Assembly: GCF_028771845.1 (NCBI RefSeq)
Contig: NZ_CP118270.1
Location: 6,262,001-6,326,000 of the forward strand
Length of the DNA: 64,000 nucleotides
Reading direction: 5' to 3'
Source: Paenibacillus marchantiae
GTDB lineage: Bacteria > Bacillota > Bacilli > Paenibacillales > Paenibacillaceae
Under the pieces are notes generated by a model. That model did no database searches and had not been told where the DNA came from. It was given only the letters and a program-made list of their open reading frames with translations. Made by a program: the position numbers and the translations under genes. Below are positions 16,141 to 23,879 of the stretch, in pieces (position 1 is the stretch's first letter; every line of letters starts with the position of its first letter).

Positions 16141-16908
16141 TCACCGTGTACTCAAATAGGCAATACCCAAGCCACCGGTAACCGGATTTTCATAGATTTC
16201 ACATTCCACGTCGAATACTTCACCAATCATTTCACGGGTCAAGATATCGGCGGGTTTGCCATGAACCACAATCTGTCCCTGCTTCACAACATAGAGGTAA
16301 TCGCAATACTCTGCGGCGAGTTCGAGATCATGAAGGGCAGCCAATATGCCGATATCCAGACTCCGCACAATGTTGAGGATCTGAAGCTGATATTTGATAT
16401 CCAGATGATTGGTAGGCTCGTCCAATATCAGAAATTCGGGCTGCTGCGCCAGCACTCGTGCGAGGACCACACGTTGCTTCTCCCCGCCGGACAGGGACAC
16501 GTAATTGCGGTCCGCATGTCCGGTTAGATGTACCTTTTCCAACGCCTGTTCCACGATTTCATAATCCCGTTCATTATCCGTCTCCAGCAACTTCTTGTGA
16601 GGGGTGCGACCCATCATGACCATTTCACGGACAGTAAAATCAAAGCTCAATTCGTTAAACTGACCCACAACGCCCATATGCCTGGACACAACCTTGGGAC
16701 TGGATTTCAAAATGTCCGTATCATCGAGAAATACTTTGCCTTGCTGTGGTTTGATCACTTTATAGATGCTCTTGAGCAGCGTTGATTTGCCACAACCATT
16801 CGGGCCAATCAGTCCGACGAATTGCTTGCCTTTTACCTGTAAAGAAATGTCCCGGATAATATCCGTGTTCAGCACCGATATGGATACATTTTCTACATTC
16901 AGTTTCAT
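16141..16908 (-). CDS. Iron-siderophore ABC transporter ATP-binding protein
   Basis: The 255-residue ATPase has Walker A GPNGCGKST (35-43), the signature LSGGEKQRVVLAR near residues 138-150, Walker B LILDEPTNHLD and an H-loop in ALHD. The block VSRHMGVVGQFNELSFDFTVREMV and the NHLD ending are typical of FecE/FhuC-type ATPases. It starts two bases after the permease gene and is translated from the same message. It would energise uptake by the FecCD-type permease with the divergently encoded lipoprotein. It might also serve the FhuBD pair at 58-61 kb, which lacks an ATPase gene, though this is only inference. Confidence 0.94.
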   Translation of the reverse strand: MKLNVENVSISVLNTDIIRDISLQVKGKQFVGLIGPNGCGKSTLLKSIYKVIKPQQGKVFLDDTDILKSSPKVVSRHMGVVGQFNELSFDFTVREMVMMGRTPHKKLLETDNERDYEIVEQALEKVHLTGHADRNYVSLSGGEKQRVVLARVLAQQPEFLILDEPTNHLDIKYQLQILNIVRSLDIGILAALHDLELAAEYCDYLYVVKQGQIVVHGKPADILTREMIGEVFDVECEIYENPVTGGLGIAYLSTR

Positions 16909-16910
16909 GT

Positions 16911-18020
16911 TTATTTTCCTCCAAAACCGTAGCCTTTTTTGACTAACATATACATAAACATCGGCGCACCAATCATCGCTGTAATGATCCCGATCGGCAA
17001 TTCAACGCTGGAAATCAGTGATCGTGCAATAACATCCGTCCAGATCAGGAAGATGGCACCGAATAGTACGGATGCAGGCATGACTTTACGATGGTCCGAT
17101 CCAACCAGCCCTCTCACAATATGCGGAATAATCAATCCAACAAAACCGATCATGCCGCAGCTTGCCACCATTACGCCGGTGACGAGAGCCGTTAACAGCA
17201 TATACAACCTGCGATATACACTGAGATTAATCCCTAGCGTAACCGCGGCTTCGTCACCCAGCAGCATCGTATTAAGGACCCGAGATTGCAATAGGAAGAA
17301 CAGAATGGCTACGAGCACAACGATGCTAATCAGCGGAAGCTTGTTCCATCCGGATGAGGCAAGACTGCCCATGGTCCAGAATGTTACGGTCTTGATGCCT
17401 TCGGCATTGTTAGCAAAATAAATGATAAAGTTCGAAAAGGCACTGCACAGCGCATTAATGACCATTCCGGCAAGCACCAGCTTGACCGATGTCATTTTCC
17501 CCCGAATACCTGCCAGAGCCAGGACCAGCAAGGACGCCCCCATGGCACCGGCAAATGCCCAGAAAGCCACCCCGGTCTGACCAAGCCAACCAATTGCGCC
17601 GAATCCAATCAGAATGGCAAACGTGGCCCCGAGTGAAGCTCCTGAGGAGATCCCCAGTATATACGGGTCTGCAAGTGGATTCTGCACGGCAGCCTGCATA
17701 ACTGCACCACATAAAGCTAGCCCGGCACCGATAAACATGGCCATCAGTACACGCGGAAAGCGAATCTGCCAGATAATATCCGTAAAAGACCCCGCCTCAA
17801 TCGGCGTAGAGCCGAATTGAAATCCGGTTAATTTGTACAACAGAATGCGATAAGACTCAGCGAGTGGAATGCTCACCTGTCCAATGGATACTGCAATTCC
17901 AACCGAAATAACCATTACGATGATTAAAGCGGCAATCAATACTGCAAAACCGGATTTGCTGTAAATCAGGGACTCCCTTTTTCCCATACGCTGCTTCTGA
18001 ATTTGAGCCGTCTGTGCCAT
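16911..18020 (-). CDS. FecCD-family iron-siderophore ABC permease
   Basis: The preferred start is the ATG at 18020, preceded by GGGGGAAGAG, which gives 369 residues. Two earlier in-frame starts have poorer ribosome sites. The protein has a short cytosolic N-terminus and about nine to ten membrane segments. FecCD markers are FPRVLMAMFIGAGLALCGAVMQA, NPLADPYILGISSGASLGA, GFVGLIIPHIVRGLVG and the C-terminal LPIGIITAMIGAPMFMY. One gene encodes one half-size permease, so it probably works as a homodimer. Transcription starts in the divergent region carrying a Fur box at 18098-18112, which indicates repression by iron. Confidence 0.93.
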   Translation of the reverse strand: MAQTAQIQKQRMGKRESLIYSKSGFAVLIAALIIVMVISVGIAVSIGQVSIPLAESYRILLYKLTGFQFGSTPIEAGSFTDIIWQIRFPRVLMAMFIGAGLALCGAVMQAAVQNPLADPYILGISSGASLGATFAILIGFGAIGWLGQTGVAFWAFAGAMGASLLVLALAGIRGKMTSVKLVLAGMVINALCSAFSNFIIYFANNAEGIKTVTFWTMGSLASSGWNKLPLISIVVLVAILFFLLQSRVLNTMLLGDEAAVTLGINLSVYRRLYMLLTALVTGVMVASCGMIGFVGLIIPHIVRGLVGSDHRKVMPASVLFGAIFLIWTDVIARSLISSVELPIGIITAMIGAPMFMYMLVKKGYGFGGK

Positions 18021-18097
18021 CTCTTCCCCCATCAATTCCACTTGAATTTGAATAATAAAAATTTAGCTGTTTACAAAGCATTTTCTCGGATTATAAT

Positions 18098-18112
18098 TGA
18101 GAATGATTATCT
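18098..18112. promoter_or_regulatory. Fur box in divergent iron-uptake promoter
   Basis: TGAGAATGATTATCT matches the 7-1-7 Fur consensus TGATAATNATTATCA at all but two positions. It lies between the divergent permease and binding-protein genes and could control both. Confidence 0.8.
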
Positions 18113-18153
18113 TTGTCAATTTAAAAACATAAAGAAAAGGGGCTCGTCGCTAG

Positions 18154-19217
18154 ATGAAATTCAAATTCAGAACCATTTGGTTCGCTTCTTTAAGTCTCCT
18201 GTTGCTCTTGCTTGCAGTATGTTCCAATGCATCCTCTTCCACCACTGCCACCCCCGCTGTGGAGGGAAGCAATTCATCCGAAACGGCAACACAAGTAGAA
18301 AATACAAGCAAAACATCCTATCCGCTCACGATTGAGAACTTTACCATATCAGGTGAAGGTGGCGAGTGGAAACCGAAATCACAAACATTCGAGAAAGCTC
18401 CCGAGCATGTCGTGGCCAATACCCAATCTGCTGCAGAGATGCTGATCAAGCTTGGACTGACCGATAAAATGGTTGGAGTCGCCGCATTGTATGGCACGGT
18501 TACTCCTGATGTCGCAGATGATTTTGCGAAAATTCCTGTCTTGTCCAAAGATTATGTGGGTAAAGAGCTCGTTGTAGGCGCAAGTCCGGATCTGGTGCTG
18601 GGACGTGGGGACCTCTTTGCAGACGCAGACTGGGGTGTAGTACCGTGGATGGCTTGAACGACATGAACATCCGGACCTTCCTGCAAACCACGAATCATCA
18701 AGGGACATTGGACAGCCTCTATAATGATATTGCACAGTTGGGTCAAATCTTCGATGTACAGGACAACGCCGCAAAATTCACAGAAAGTCTGAAAGCTCGT
18801 GTTGAAGCCATCAAGTCAAGTGTGGCGGATCAATCTGAGCATCGTTTTGCCTGCATCGTCCCTGCTACGGAAGACACGATTACTGTGAGCAGTATGCATA
18901 ATGATACGTATCAGTTGGATGCACTGAGCCTGTTGAAACTGAAAAATACATTTGATGGCGTGCAAGGCGAAGTCAGTGTGGAACAGCTAATCACGGCAAA
19001 CCCGGACTACTTGCTCTTATCTGCCTATGCCGGTTCCCCGGATATCGACAAGCTGATTCAAAATCTGTATGCCAACCCTGCACTGCAAAGCATGAATGCC
19101 ATCAAAAACAAACAAATTTACGTAACAGATTTCAGTCAGTTCTGGGGTTATGGATATCAAATTCTGGACGGCATTGAGAAGATGGAACAGGAAATGAAAG
19201 CAAATCCGATTAAGTAA
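18154..19217 (+). pseudogene. Frameshifted siderophore-binding lipoprotein gene
   Basis: Two overlapping frames together make one FecB/FhuD-like binding protein. The first (18154-18657) has a lipoprotein signal peptide with Cys23 (LLAVC, an unusual Val at -1), then KAPEHVVANTQSAAEMLIKLG and ends after GRGDLFADADWGVV. The second frame (readable from GTG 18645 to 19217) continues with DGLNDMNIRTFLQTTNHQG, a helical backbone and the C-terminal lobe. Adding one G after GGTGTAG near 18638-18640 would restore a continuous reading (GVGTVDGLND). The gene is therefore either a recent single-base-deletion mutant or a sequencing error. It is divergent from the permease/ATPase operon across a Fur box. 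Confidence 0.88.
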
Positions 19218-19257
19218 TTGCAGGGCTTTGGCTTGTGATATTGTAATGTAATGAAAT

Positions 19258-19304
19258 AAAAGCAAATGAGTAGGAGAAGACATTCTCACTGCTCATTTGC
19301 TTTT
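19258..19304 (+). terminator. Terminator after siderophore-binding protein gene
   Basis: AGCAAATGAG pairs with CTCATTTGCT around a 21-base loop, with A-run before and TTTT after. It lies 40 bases downstream of the stop codon. Confidence 0.8.
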
Positions 19305-19389
19305 ACGCTGTGCCTACGATGAGTCACTTATGACCGAGTGGCACCACTGGAGTCCAGAAGAGGTGTATTCAAATGATGGAATATGGAGA

Positions 19390-19903
19390 TTAAACCTTGG
19401 CAAACTGATTCATTATCATTTCGGCGGCCCGCCTATAACTACCAGCCTGCCATAAAGATTCACCGATGAGGCAAGCCTGTTGTTTTTTATAAAGCTGGGA
19501 TTGCTTAATACTTCTCCTAATGCCTCCTCCAATCAGCTGCATCGAGGCTATACTTATTTAAAGTGATAACCCGCTCCCAACTACTGTACCCGATTGGCTA
19601 CAAGAGGATGATCCAACGTTAATGGAATCATCACCAACGGAAAAGTAATAAAGTGCCTTACTAGTATTGTTCATTCCGCATGTGTTATAAAAACATCCGT
19701 ACGCTGTAAACATATCCACCTGGGCAATGTATGCTTGATGATAAAATTAATATTTAACAATTCGATCAGCCACAGTCTTCAAATCCGTGTATCTTCCTGA
19801 AGATAGAACAACATTCACCGACAAATCCCCTCATGTTTCAAAGCAAAGCTGATAGAGTTTTCCTTCCTACATATTTTTCTTTTTGAACATATACATGACT
19901 GCT
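19390..19903 (-). pseudogene. Decayed MGT-family glycosyltransferase, C-terminal part
   Basis: Reading the minus strand through several frameshifts and stops gives recognisable pieces in the correct order: EGKLYQLCFET-GDLSVNVV, LSSGRYTDLKT, FIIKHTLPQVDMLQ, DVFITHCGMNNTS, KALYY, DHPLVANRVQ, LGAGYH, NKYSLDAA, LEEALGEVLSNPSF and LIGESLWQAGSYRRAAEMI up to a stop at 19390. This is the nucleotide-sugar-binding C-terminal half of a macrolide glycosyltransferase (MGT/YjiC) family protein. At least four frame breaks and two stops show that it is dead. The N-terminal half is missing. It lies next to a BtrH-like gene, which may be left from the same secondary-metabolism cluster. Confidence 0.82.
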
Positions 19904-20016
19904 ATGAGGATATCATACGAATCATTTACAGAGGAACTGCCCCACGGTTTGTCAATCCGCCATTTATAAAAAGACGCTTTTGATAATTTTATTAACTTGA
20001 TTAAGGTGAAATATTT

Positions 20017-21072
20017 TTACAATAGAGAGTTCTTAGAGAAATCGTTAAGCAATTGTTCTAGAAGTACTTGCTCATTAAGATACAATTCATTAAAGAGAAT
20101 CATCAATTTTTGAGAACATTTCTTATCTTGCGTTAATGCATATTTCATATATAAATTAAGTATATTTTGACTTTTATTCTCAATATTCTTAAAACCTTCT
20201 GAGAACACAGGGTTAAGATCATAAAGTTTGTTTTCCTCTATATATTTTATTCTTGATACCATGAGTTTTTTATAATCGTAAAGCGTATAAAGTGGTCTAA
20301 CATCTAATTGAGTACTGTCCTCCAAATGTAAAGAATAATATTCTATTAATTTTGGTAAAATGTCTATTCCGTAAGTCCACTCTGAATATGATTTATGACT
20401 ATAAAAGGATTGATAATTTAAGGATAGATTTTTTGATTCATAATATTCTTTGATTTGTTCCGCAACAAATTTCATATCAAATTGATATGATAATCCTTGA
20501 TGATGTTTTGGATGTAATTTCAGCAAGTGCATATAGTTAACATGTTGAGTAACGTCACTATCTATATGAGTTTTCCCAAAATCATAAAATGACTTCTCTA
20601 TATCTGAATATGAAACATAGGTAGATTTATATTTTCTATTTTCTAAAAAACCAGAAATATTAAAACGTCTCTCGTTATCATCAAATCCATATATAAATAT
20701 TGCATGTGGAAATGTGAACCTTTGATAAGCTGGCGAGCCTGGAATGTAATATTCATTTACATGAAGCCATATGTAATTATCTTGTTGAACTTGTTCTTTT
20801 AAGAACTCAACTATATCTGGAATAAATTTCAATATTGTTGACCTCAATATTCTTTGAGTATCTGTAAAACACGGATGAAAATGATGTTCAGGGGATTGTG
20901 CATAATAATCTAAAAAGCAATCTTTCCCAGATTGCATTAAACACATATTTAAATAATTGCTATAAATCCATGGAAGGCAATTCTCATTAGCTGATATGAT
21001 TGAAAAGTAATAGGCATGTTGCGGGTAATTCGAAACAATTGGATATTGTATAGGAAGCACTTTCTTATTCAC
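20017..21072 (-). CDS. BtrH/C39-peptidase-like hypothetical protein, low GC
   Basis: From the GTG at 21072 (AAAGGAG eight bases upstream) the protein has 351 residues. An ATG ten codons earlier overlaps the ribosome site. The segment YYIPGSPAYQRFTFPHAIFI followed by YGFDDNERRFNISGF (residues about 108-145) resembles the His/Asp region of BtrH N-terminal domains, cysteine-protease-like acyltransferases of peptide and aminoglycoside biosynthesis. The N-terminus contains NENCLPWIYSN, where the Cys could be the nucleophile. Base composition is strikingly AT-rich compared with neighbours, which suggests transfer. There is no carrier protein or synthetase gene nearby, so its role is unknown. The BtrH link is from motif impression only. 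Confidence 0.6.
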   Translation of the reverse strand: MNKKVLPIQYPIVSNYPQHAYYFSIISANENCLPWIYSNYLNMCLMQSGKDCFLDYYAQSPEHHFHPCFTDTQRILRSTILKFIPDIVEFLKEQVQQDNYIWLHVNEYYIPGSPAYQRFTFPHAIFIYGFDDNERRFNISGFLENRKYKSTYVSYSDIEKSFYDFGKTHIDSDVTQHVNYMHLLKLHPKHHQGLSYQFDMKFVAEQIKEYYESKNLSLNYQSFYSHKSYSEWTYGIDILPKLIEYYSLHLEDSTQLDVRPLYTLYDYKKLMVSRIKYIEENKLYDLNPVFSEGFKNIENKSQNILNLYMKYALTQDKKCSQKLMILFNELYLNEQVLLEQLLNDFSKNSLL

Positions 21073-21266
21073 AAATATCACTCCTTTTATGGGTATTTCC
21101 ATTTATTTGATTAAGATTCACATTTCATAATAATAATAATCAATATATTCCATATTCTAACACCTGAGTTATATGAGATCCATATGATAATGTTAGCATT
21201 CATACGATTATCTTAGGCTTCAATGCTGATTATGATGGCTACTAGATACAGCGTAGATTCTTTCCT

Positions 21267-21371
21267 TTACATCTGTAAGAGCTTTTTTAGCATTTCATTT
21301 TCCGCTTCAAGGCATTTGAGCTTCACTTCTGGATCTTCGGGACGTTCGAGCTCTGTCCTTTCCTGATCCAT
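21267..21371 (-). pseudogene. IS3-family orfA remnant (coiled coil end)
   Basis: A 34-codon stretch from ATG 21371 to TAA 21267 reads as MDQERTELERPEDPE followed by LKCLEAENEMLKKLL, the leucine-zipper end of an IS3-family orfA. It lies downstream of the transposase fragment at 21484-22316 and so probably comes from a second element. Confidence 0.6.
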
Positions 21372-21483
21372 AAATTTTGCCTCGTTTTTCTACAAAATTA
21401 TATTCCAACCCTTTTTAAGGTGTAGATCGACTGTCTTATTCATAAGTTGTTCCCTATGTAAAAGACATTTCTAAAAAAAGACC

Positions 21484-22316
21484 TACCTAGCTTGAAGAAG
21501 GTCATCTCTGTACTTTACAGGGGAAGTTCCATTGGTATCTGTAGTGGTTATAGTTGTATATACTTTGATTCCTCGTTTCACCTCAATTAATGTCGTGTAG
21601 TTCTTTAGTGAAGATTCATTCTTGAAATGACCAAAGAACGATTCCTGAGGAGAATAATCCCATAAACCACTCTTTATTTGTAATTCATTAAATCAATAAC
21701 ATAAATTTAACTTTATTATTAAAATGCGGATTATTGTAGCCGGAACCTTGATCAGAATGAAGACATTCTTAGTCTTCTTCAATCCTCGATTCTTCTGTAA
21801 GTGAAGCAAGGTATTTTTCACGAGATCCATGGTGATTCGTTCCGACACATGTTTAAGCCAGAAATTCATTAATGGAGCTTCCTTGATCGTAGACAGAATA
21901 GCTCGATTCCCTTTGCCAGAGAGTAAGTAGGTAATAGTGCTTAGCAGCACTTTGCTGGGGCACGCCCTGTTTGAAGTGACGTTGTAAAAGTTAGGCAGGG
22001 TCCGATGTTCGTGGGTCTTCTTCATCATTGGCTTGTACTATGGGCCGGCTTGCCTCTTGCAATGTGTACTGTGCGCATTGTTCTCTGTAACTGGCTCTCC
22101 ACTGTGTTTTAGCTGCTTTGATGCAAGTCATTCCCTATAATCTAAAAGTCGAATCCACAAGTCTCAAAAATATCTCTGGGTAACTTTCCTTGCTGATTCG
22201 ATGCAATAAAGAGTTGTTTGAACTCGTCTTTATATGTGATTCCTTTCGTAGATACGGAGTTCACATATGGGTTGGCGGTAAGTTTGTCTCACTTCTCGAT
22301 CTGAATTTTTAGTCAT
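21484..22316 (-). pseudogene. Degraded IS3-family (IS150-like) transposase genes
   Basis: On the minus strand a helix-turn-helix orfA start is readable in pieces (LTANPYVNSVSTKGITYKDE, FKQLFIASNQQGKLPRDIF, KAAKTQWRASYREQ). It is joined after a deletion to orfB pieces (THEHRTLPNFYNVTSN, SKVLLSTITYLLSGKGNRA, SERITMDLVKNTLLHLQKN). A frame-shifted GSGYNNPHFNNKVK follows, then SPQESFFGHFKNESSLKNY and SPVKYRDDLLQAR before a stop at 21484. These are the DDE core and C-terminus of an IS150-group transposase. Multiple frameshifts and an internal deletion show that it is inactive. No terminal inverted repeats or target duplication could be identified. Confidence 0.85.
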
Positions 22317-22416
22317 TGAAATATCTCAGTTCCATTCTCTTTTTCTTGGTATACAACAAAAACACCCCATAGAGAGACTTTTTAAAATATCCTTCTTTTA
22401 GATATTTTTCGCGCAG

Positions 22417-22449
22417 TAAAGAGGCCACCTTTTGTAAAAGGCGCCCTCT
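22417..22449 (-). terminator. Terminator of sigK
   Basis: A 14-bp stem with one mismatch (AGAGGGCGCCTTTT against AAAAGGTGGCCTCT), a tight loop and TTTACT on the minus strand lie 15-47 bases after the sigK stop. Confidence 0.8.
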
Positions 22450-22463
22450 GATCTGGTCAACGA

Positions 22464-23162
22464 TTATTTGTGTTTATAAAACTCATGATACAGCTTCATC
22501 AGCGCCCTCTTCTCAATCCGTGATACATAGGAACGTGAGATGCCAAGTTCCTTGGCAATCTCGCGTTGGGTGCGTTCTTCCCCGCCTGCCTCCAGGCCGA
22601 ATCGGCCAATAACAACTTCCTTCTCCCGATCATCCAAGATGTCGAGATTGCGATAAATCTTGCTTTTTTCAATCTTGAGTTGCACCTTATCTACAACGTC
22701 GTCGGCTTCTGTTCCGAGGATATCTATAAGGGTGATCTCATTGCCCTCTTTGTCCGTTCCGATTGGATCATGTAGAGATACGTCTTTGCGTGTTTTCTTC
22801 AGAGAGCGAAGATGCATAAGTATTTCGTTTTCGATACAACGGGCAGCAAACGTAGCGAGTTTGGTCCCTTTGCCTTGTTGAAAACTTTCGATCGCCTTAA
22901 TCAAACCAATCGTTCCAATTGAAATCAGGTCTTCCTGGTCTTCGCCAGTATTGTCAAATTTCTTGACGATATGCGCGACGAGGCGCAGATTGTGTTCGAT
23001 AAGCAAATTACGTGAATGTGCGTTGCCTTCAGCCATAAGGCGTAAATGTTTGGCTTCATCATCCTCAGCCAGTGGCTGGGGAAATGCATTATTTTTGACA
23101 TACGAGACGAGCAACGTTAACTCTTTGATGAACAGGGCAATTGCGGTAAACAATCCGGGCAC
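22464..23162 (-). CDS. sigK: RNA polymerase sporulation sigma factor SigK (pro-sigma-K)
   Basis: The start is GTG at 23162, six bases after AGGAGGTG. The 138 bases of open frame upstream do not look coding. The 232-residue product begins with the hydrophobic pro-sequence MPGLFTAIALFIKELTLLVSYVKNNAFPQPL, written here as MPGLFTAIALF then IKELTLLVSYV, which is cleaved by SpoIVFB in the mother cell. Region 2 follows (LIEHNLRLVAHIVKKF, then DLISIGTIGLIKAIESF), and region 4 has REIAKELGISRSYVSRIEKR. It directs late mother-cell transcription in sporulation. The gene is continuous, with no skin element. A sigma-E/sigma-K-type -10 lies upstream at 23226-23234. Confidence 0.96.
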   Translation of the reverse strand: MPGLFTAIALFIKELTLLVSYVKNNAFPQPLAEDDEAKHLRLMAEGNAHSRNLLIEHNLRLVAHIVKKFDNTGEDQEDLISIGTIGLIKAIESFQQGKGTKLATFAARCIENEILMHLRSLKKTRKDVSLHDPIGTDKEGNEITLIDILGTEADDVVDKVQLKIEKSKIYRNLDILDDREKEVVIGRFGLEAGGEERTQREIAKELGISRSYVSRIEKRALMKLYHEFYKHK

Positions 23163-23225
23163 AGATGACACCTCCTGCAGTTTTACAACGATCTGGCCTG
23201 AGCACATGTGGGAACAGGGTCGATT

Positions 23226-23234
23226 TATTGTATG
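23226..23234 (-). promoter_or_regulatory. Sigma-E/sigma-K type -10 element before sigK
   Basis: CATACAATA on the minus strand matches both the sigma-E -10 (CATACANT) and the sigma-K -10 (CATANNNTA), 64 bases before the sigK start. The -35 region is less clear. Confidence 0.5.
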
Positions 23235-23292
23235 TAGGCGTGTGCCCAGAAGTGCACGTACACTTGAAAAAGGAAATGTTTCCGCGAAGATT

Positions 23293-23472
23293 TCATACAC
23301 TCACTGAAACGATGGAGCCCACCTTTTGAAGGATGAGGAATTCTTTCTCGACACTATCGATAAAATACTTCTTCTCACCAAATATCACGACATCATTCTC
23401 GGCTAATTGAACATCGCTTTTGAAATAAATAAAATTGTCCGTTTCTCTGAACGCACCTTTGTAGTAGTACAA
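23293..23472 (-). CDS. Small hypothetical protein, 59 residues
   Basis: A short frame begins at TTG 23472, just after AAGGAGAAGGTG, and ends at TGA 23293. The product begins MYYYKGAFRETDNFIYFKSD and continues with QLAENDVVIFGEKKYFIDSV and FLILQKVGSIVSVSV. The pattern of alternating hydrophobic and charged residues looks like a small beta-strand domain, not random sequence. It lies between sigK and a small membrane protein gene transcribed in the same direction, 49 bases after the latter's stop. I do not recognise it. Coding is inferred from the ribosome site and composition. Confidence 0.5.
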   Translation of the reverse strand: MYYYKGAFRETDNFIYFKSDVQLAENDVVIFGEKKYFIDSVEKEFLILQKVGSIVSVSV

Positions 23473-23521
23473 GTTGTCACCTTCTCCTTGGAAAAATGAA
23501 TGATCTCACCTACTGTAACTA

Positions 23522-23731
23522 CTATTCTTTTCGTTTAAAACACATCTTGTAAAGCATAAGCCCCATACCAGATGAAAAAATAAGATATCCAAAGAACAAG
23601 AAAAGTAAATAAATACCATGAAGATCTTCAGGAATCTGATTTACACCTTCAAACCATGCAGAACGAATAGGATACAATAGCGCTACCCAAATGATCAGCA
23701 AGATCAGAATATAATTAATTATTTTTCTCAC
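23522..23731 (-). CDS. Small two-helix membrane protein
   Basis: The 69-residue protein starts at GTG 23731 with AAAGGA ten bases upstream. It has a hydrophobic segment at residues 4-22 (IINYILILLIIWVALLYPI), a short outside loop and a second at 40-62, with a basic C-terminal tail (KMCFKRKE). This is a typical small membrane protein with both ends inside. No family is recognised. It is probably co-transcribed with the 59-residue gene that follows it. Confidence 0.6.
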   Translation of the reverse strand: MRKIINYILILLIIWVALLYPIRSAWFEGVNQIPEDLHGIYLLFLFFGYLIFSSGMGLMLYKMCFKRKE

Positions 23732-23796
23732 AGTAACGATCCTTTCAGGTTCGAGTGGAAACTGGAAATAATAAATAGCAGCTCTTACAACGAAAG

Positions 23797-23820
23797 TAAA
23801 AAAGCCGCTAGATTAGCGAC
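23797..23820 (-). terminator. Terminator of DUF3298 gene
   Basis: On the minus strand GTCGCTA pairs with TAGCGGC (one G-T pair) around a three-base loop and is followed by six T. It lies 60 bases after the stop of the DUF3298 gene. Confidence 0.85.
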
Positions 23821-23879
23821 TTTCTATGGTACAATGTTTCCGCCCCGACACTTGGAGAGTACAAAATCAGCATCTTTTT

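Noticed and set aside
21073..21260. Possible gene or regulatory element upstream of the BtrH-like gene
   Set aside because: Only AT-rich sequence and a probable promoter region are visible. No frame with a ribosome site could be supported.
23163..23300. N-terminal extension of the sigK frame
   Set aside because: The extra 46 codons contain the promoter-like element and the ribosome site of the true GTG start, and do not resemble the SigK pro-sequence.
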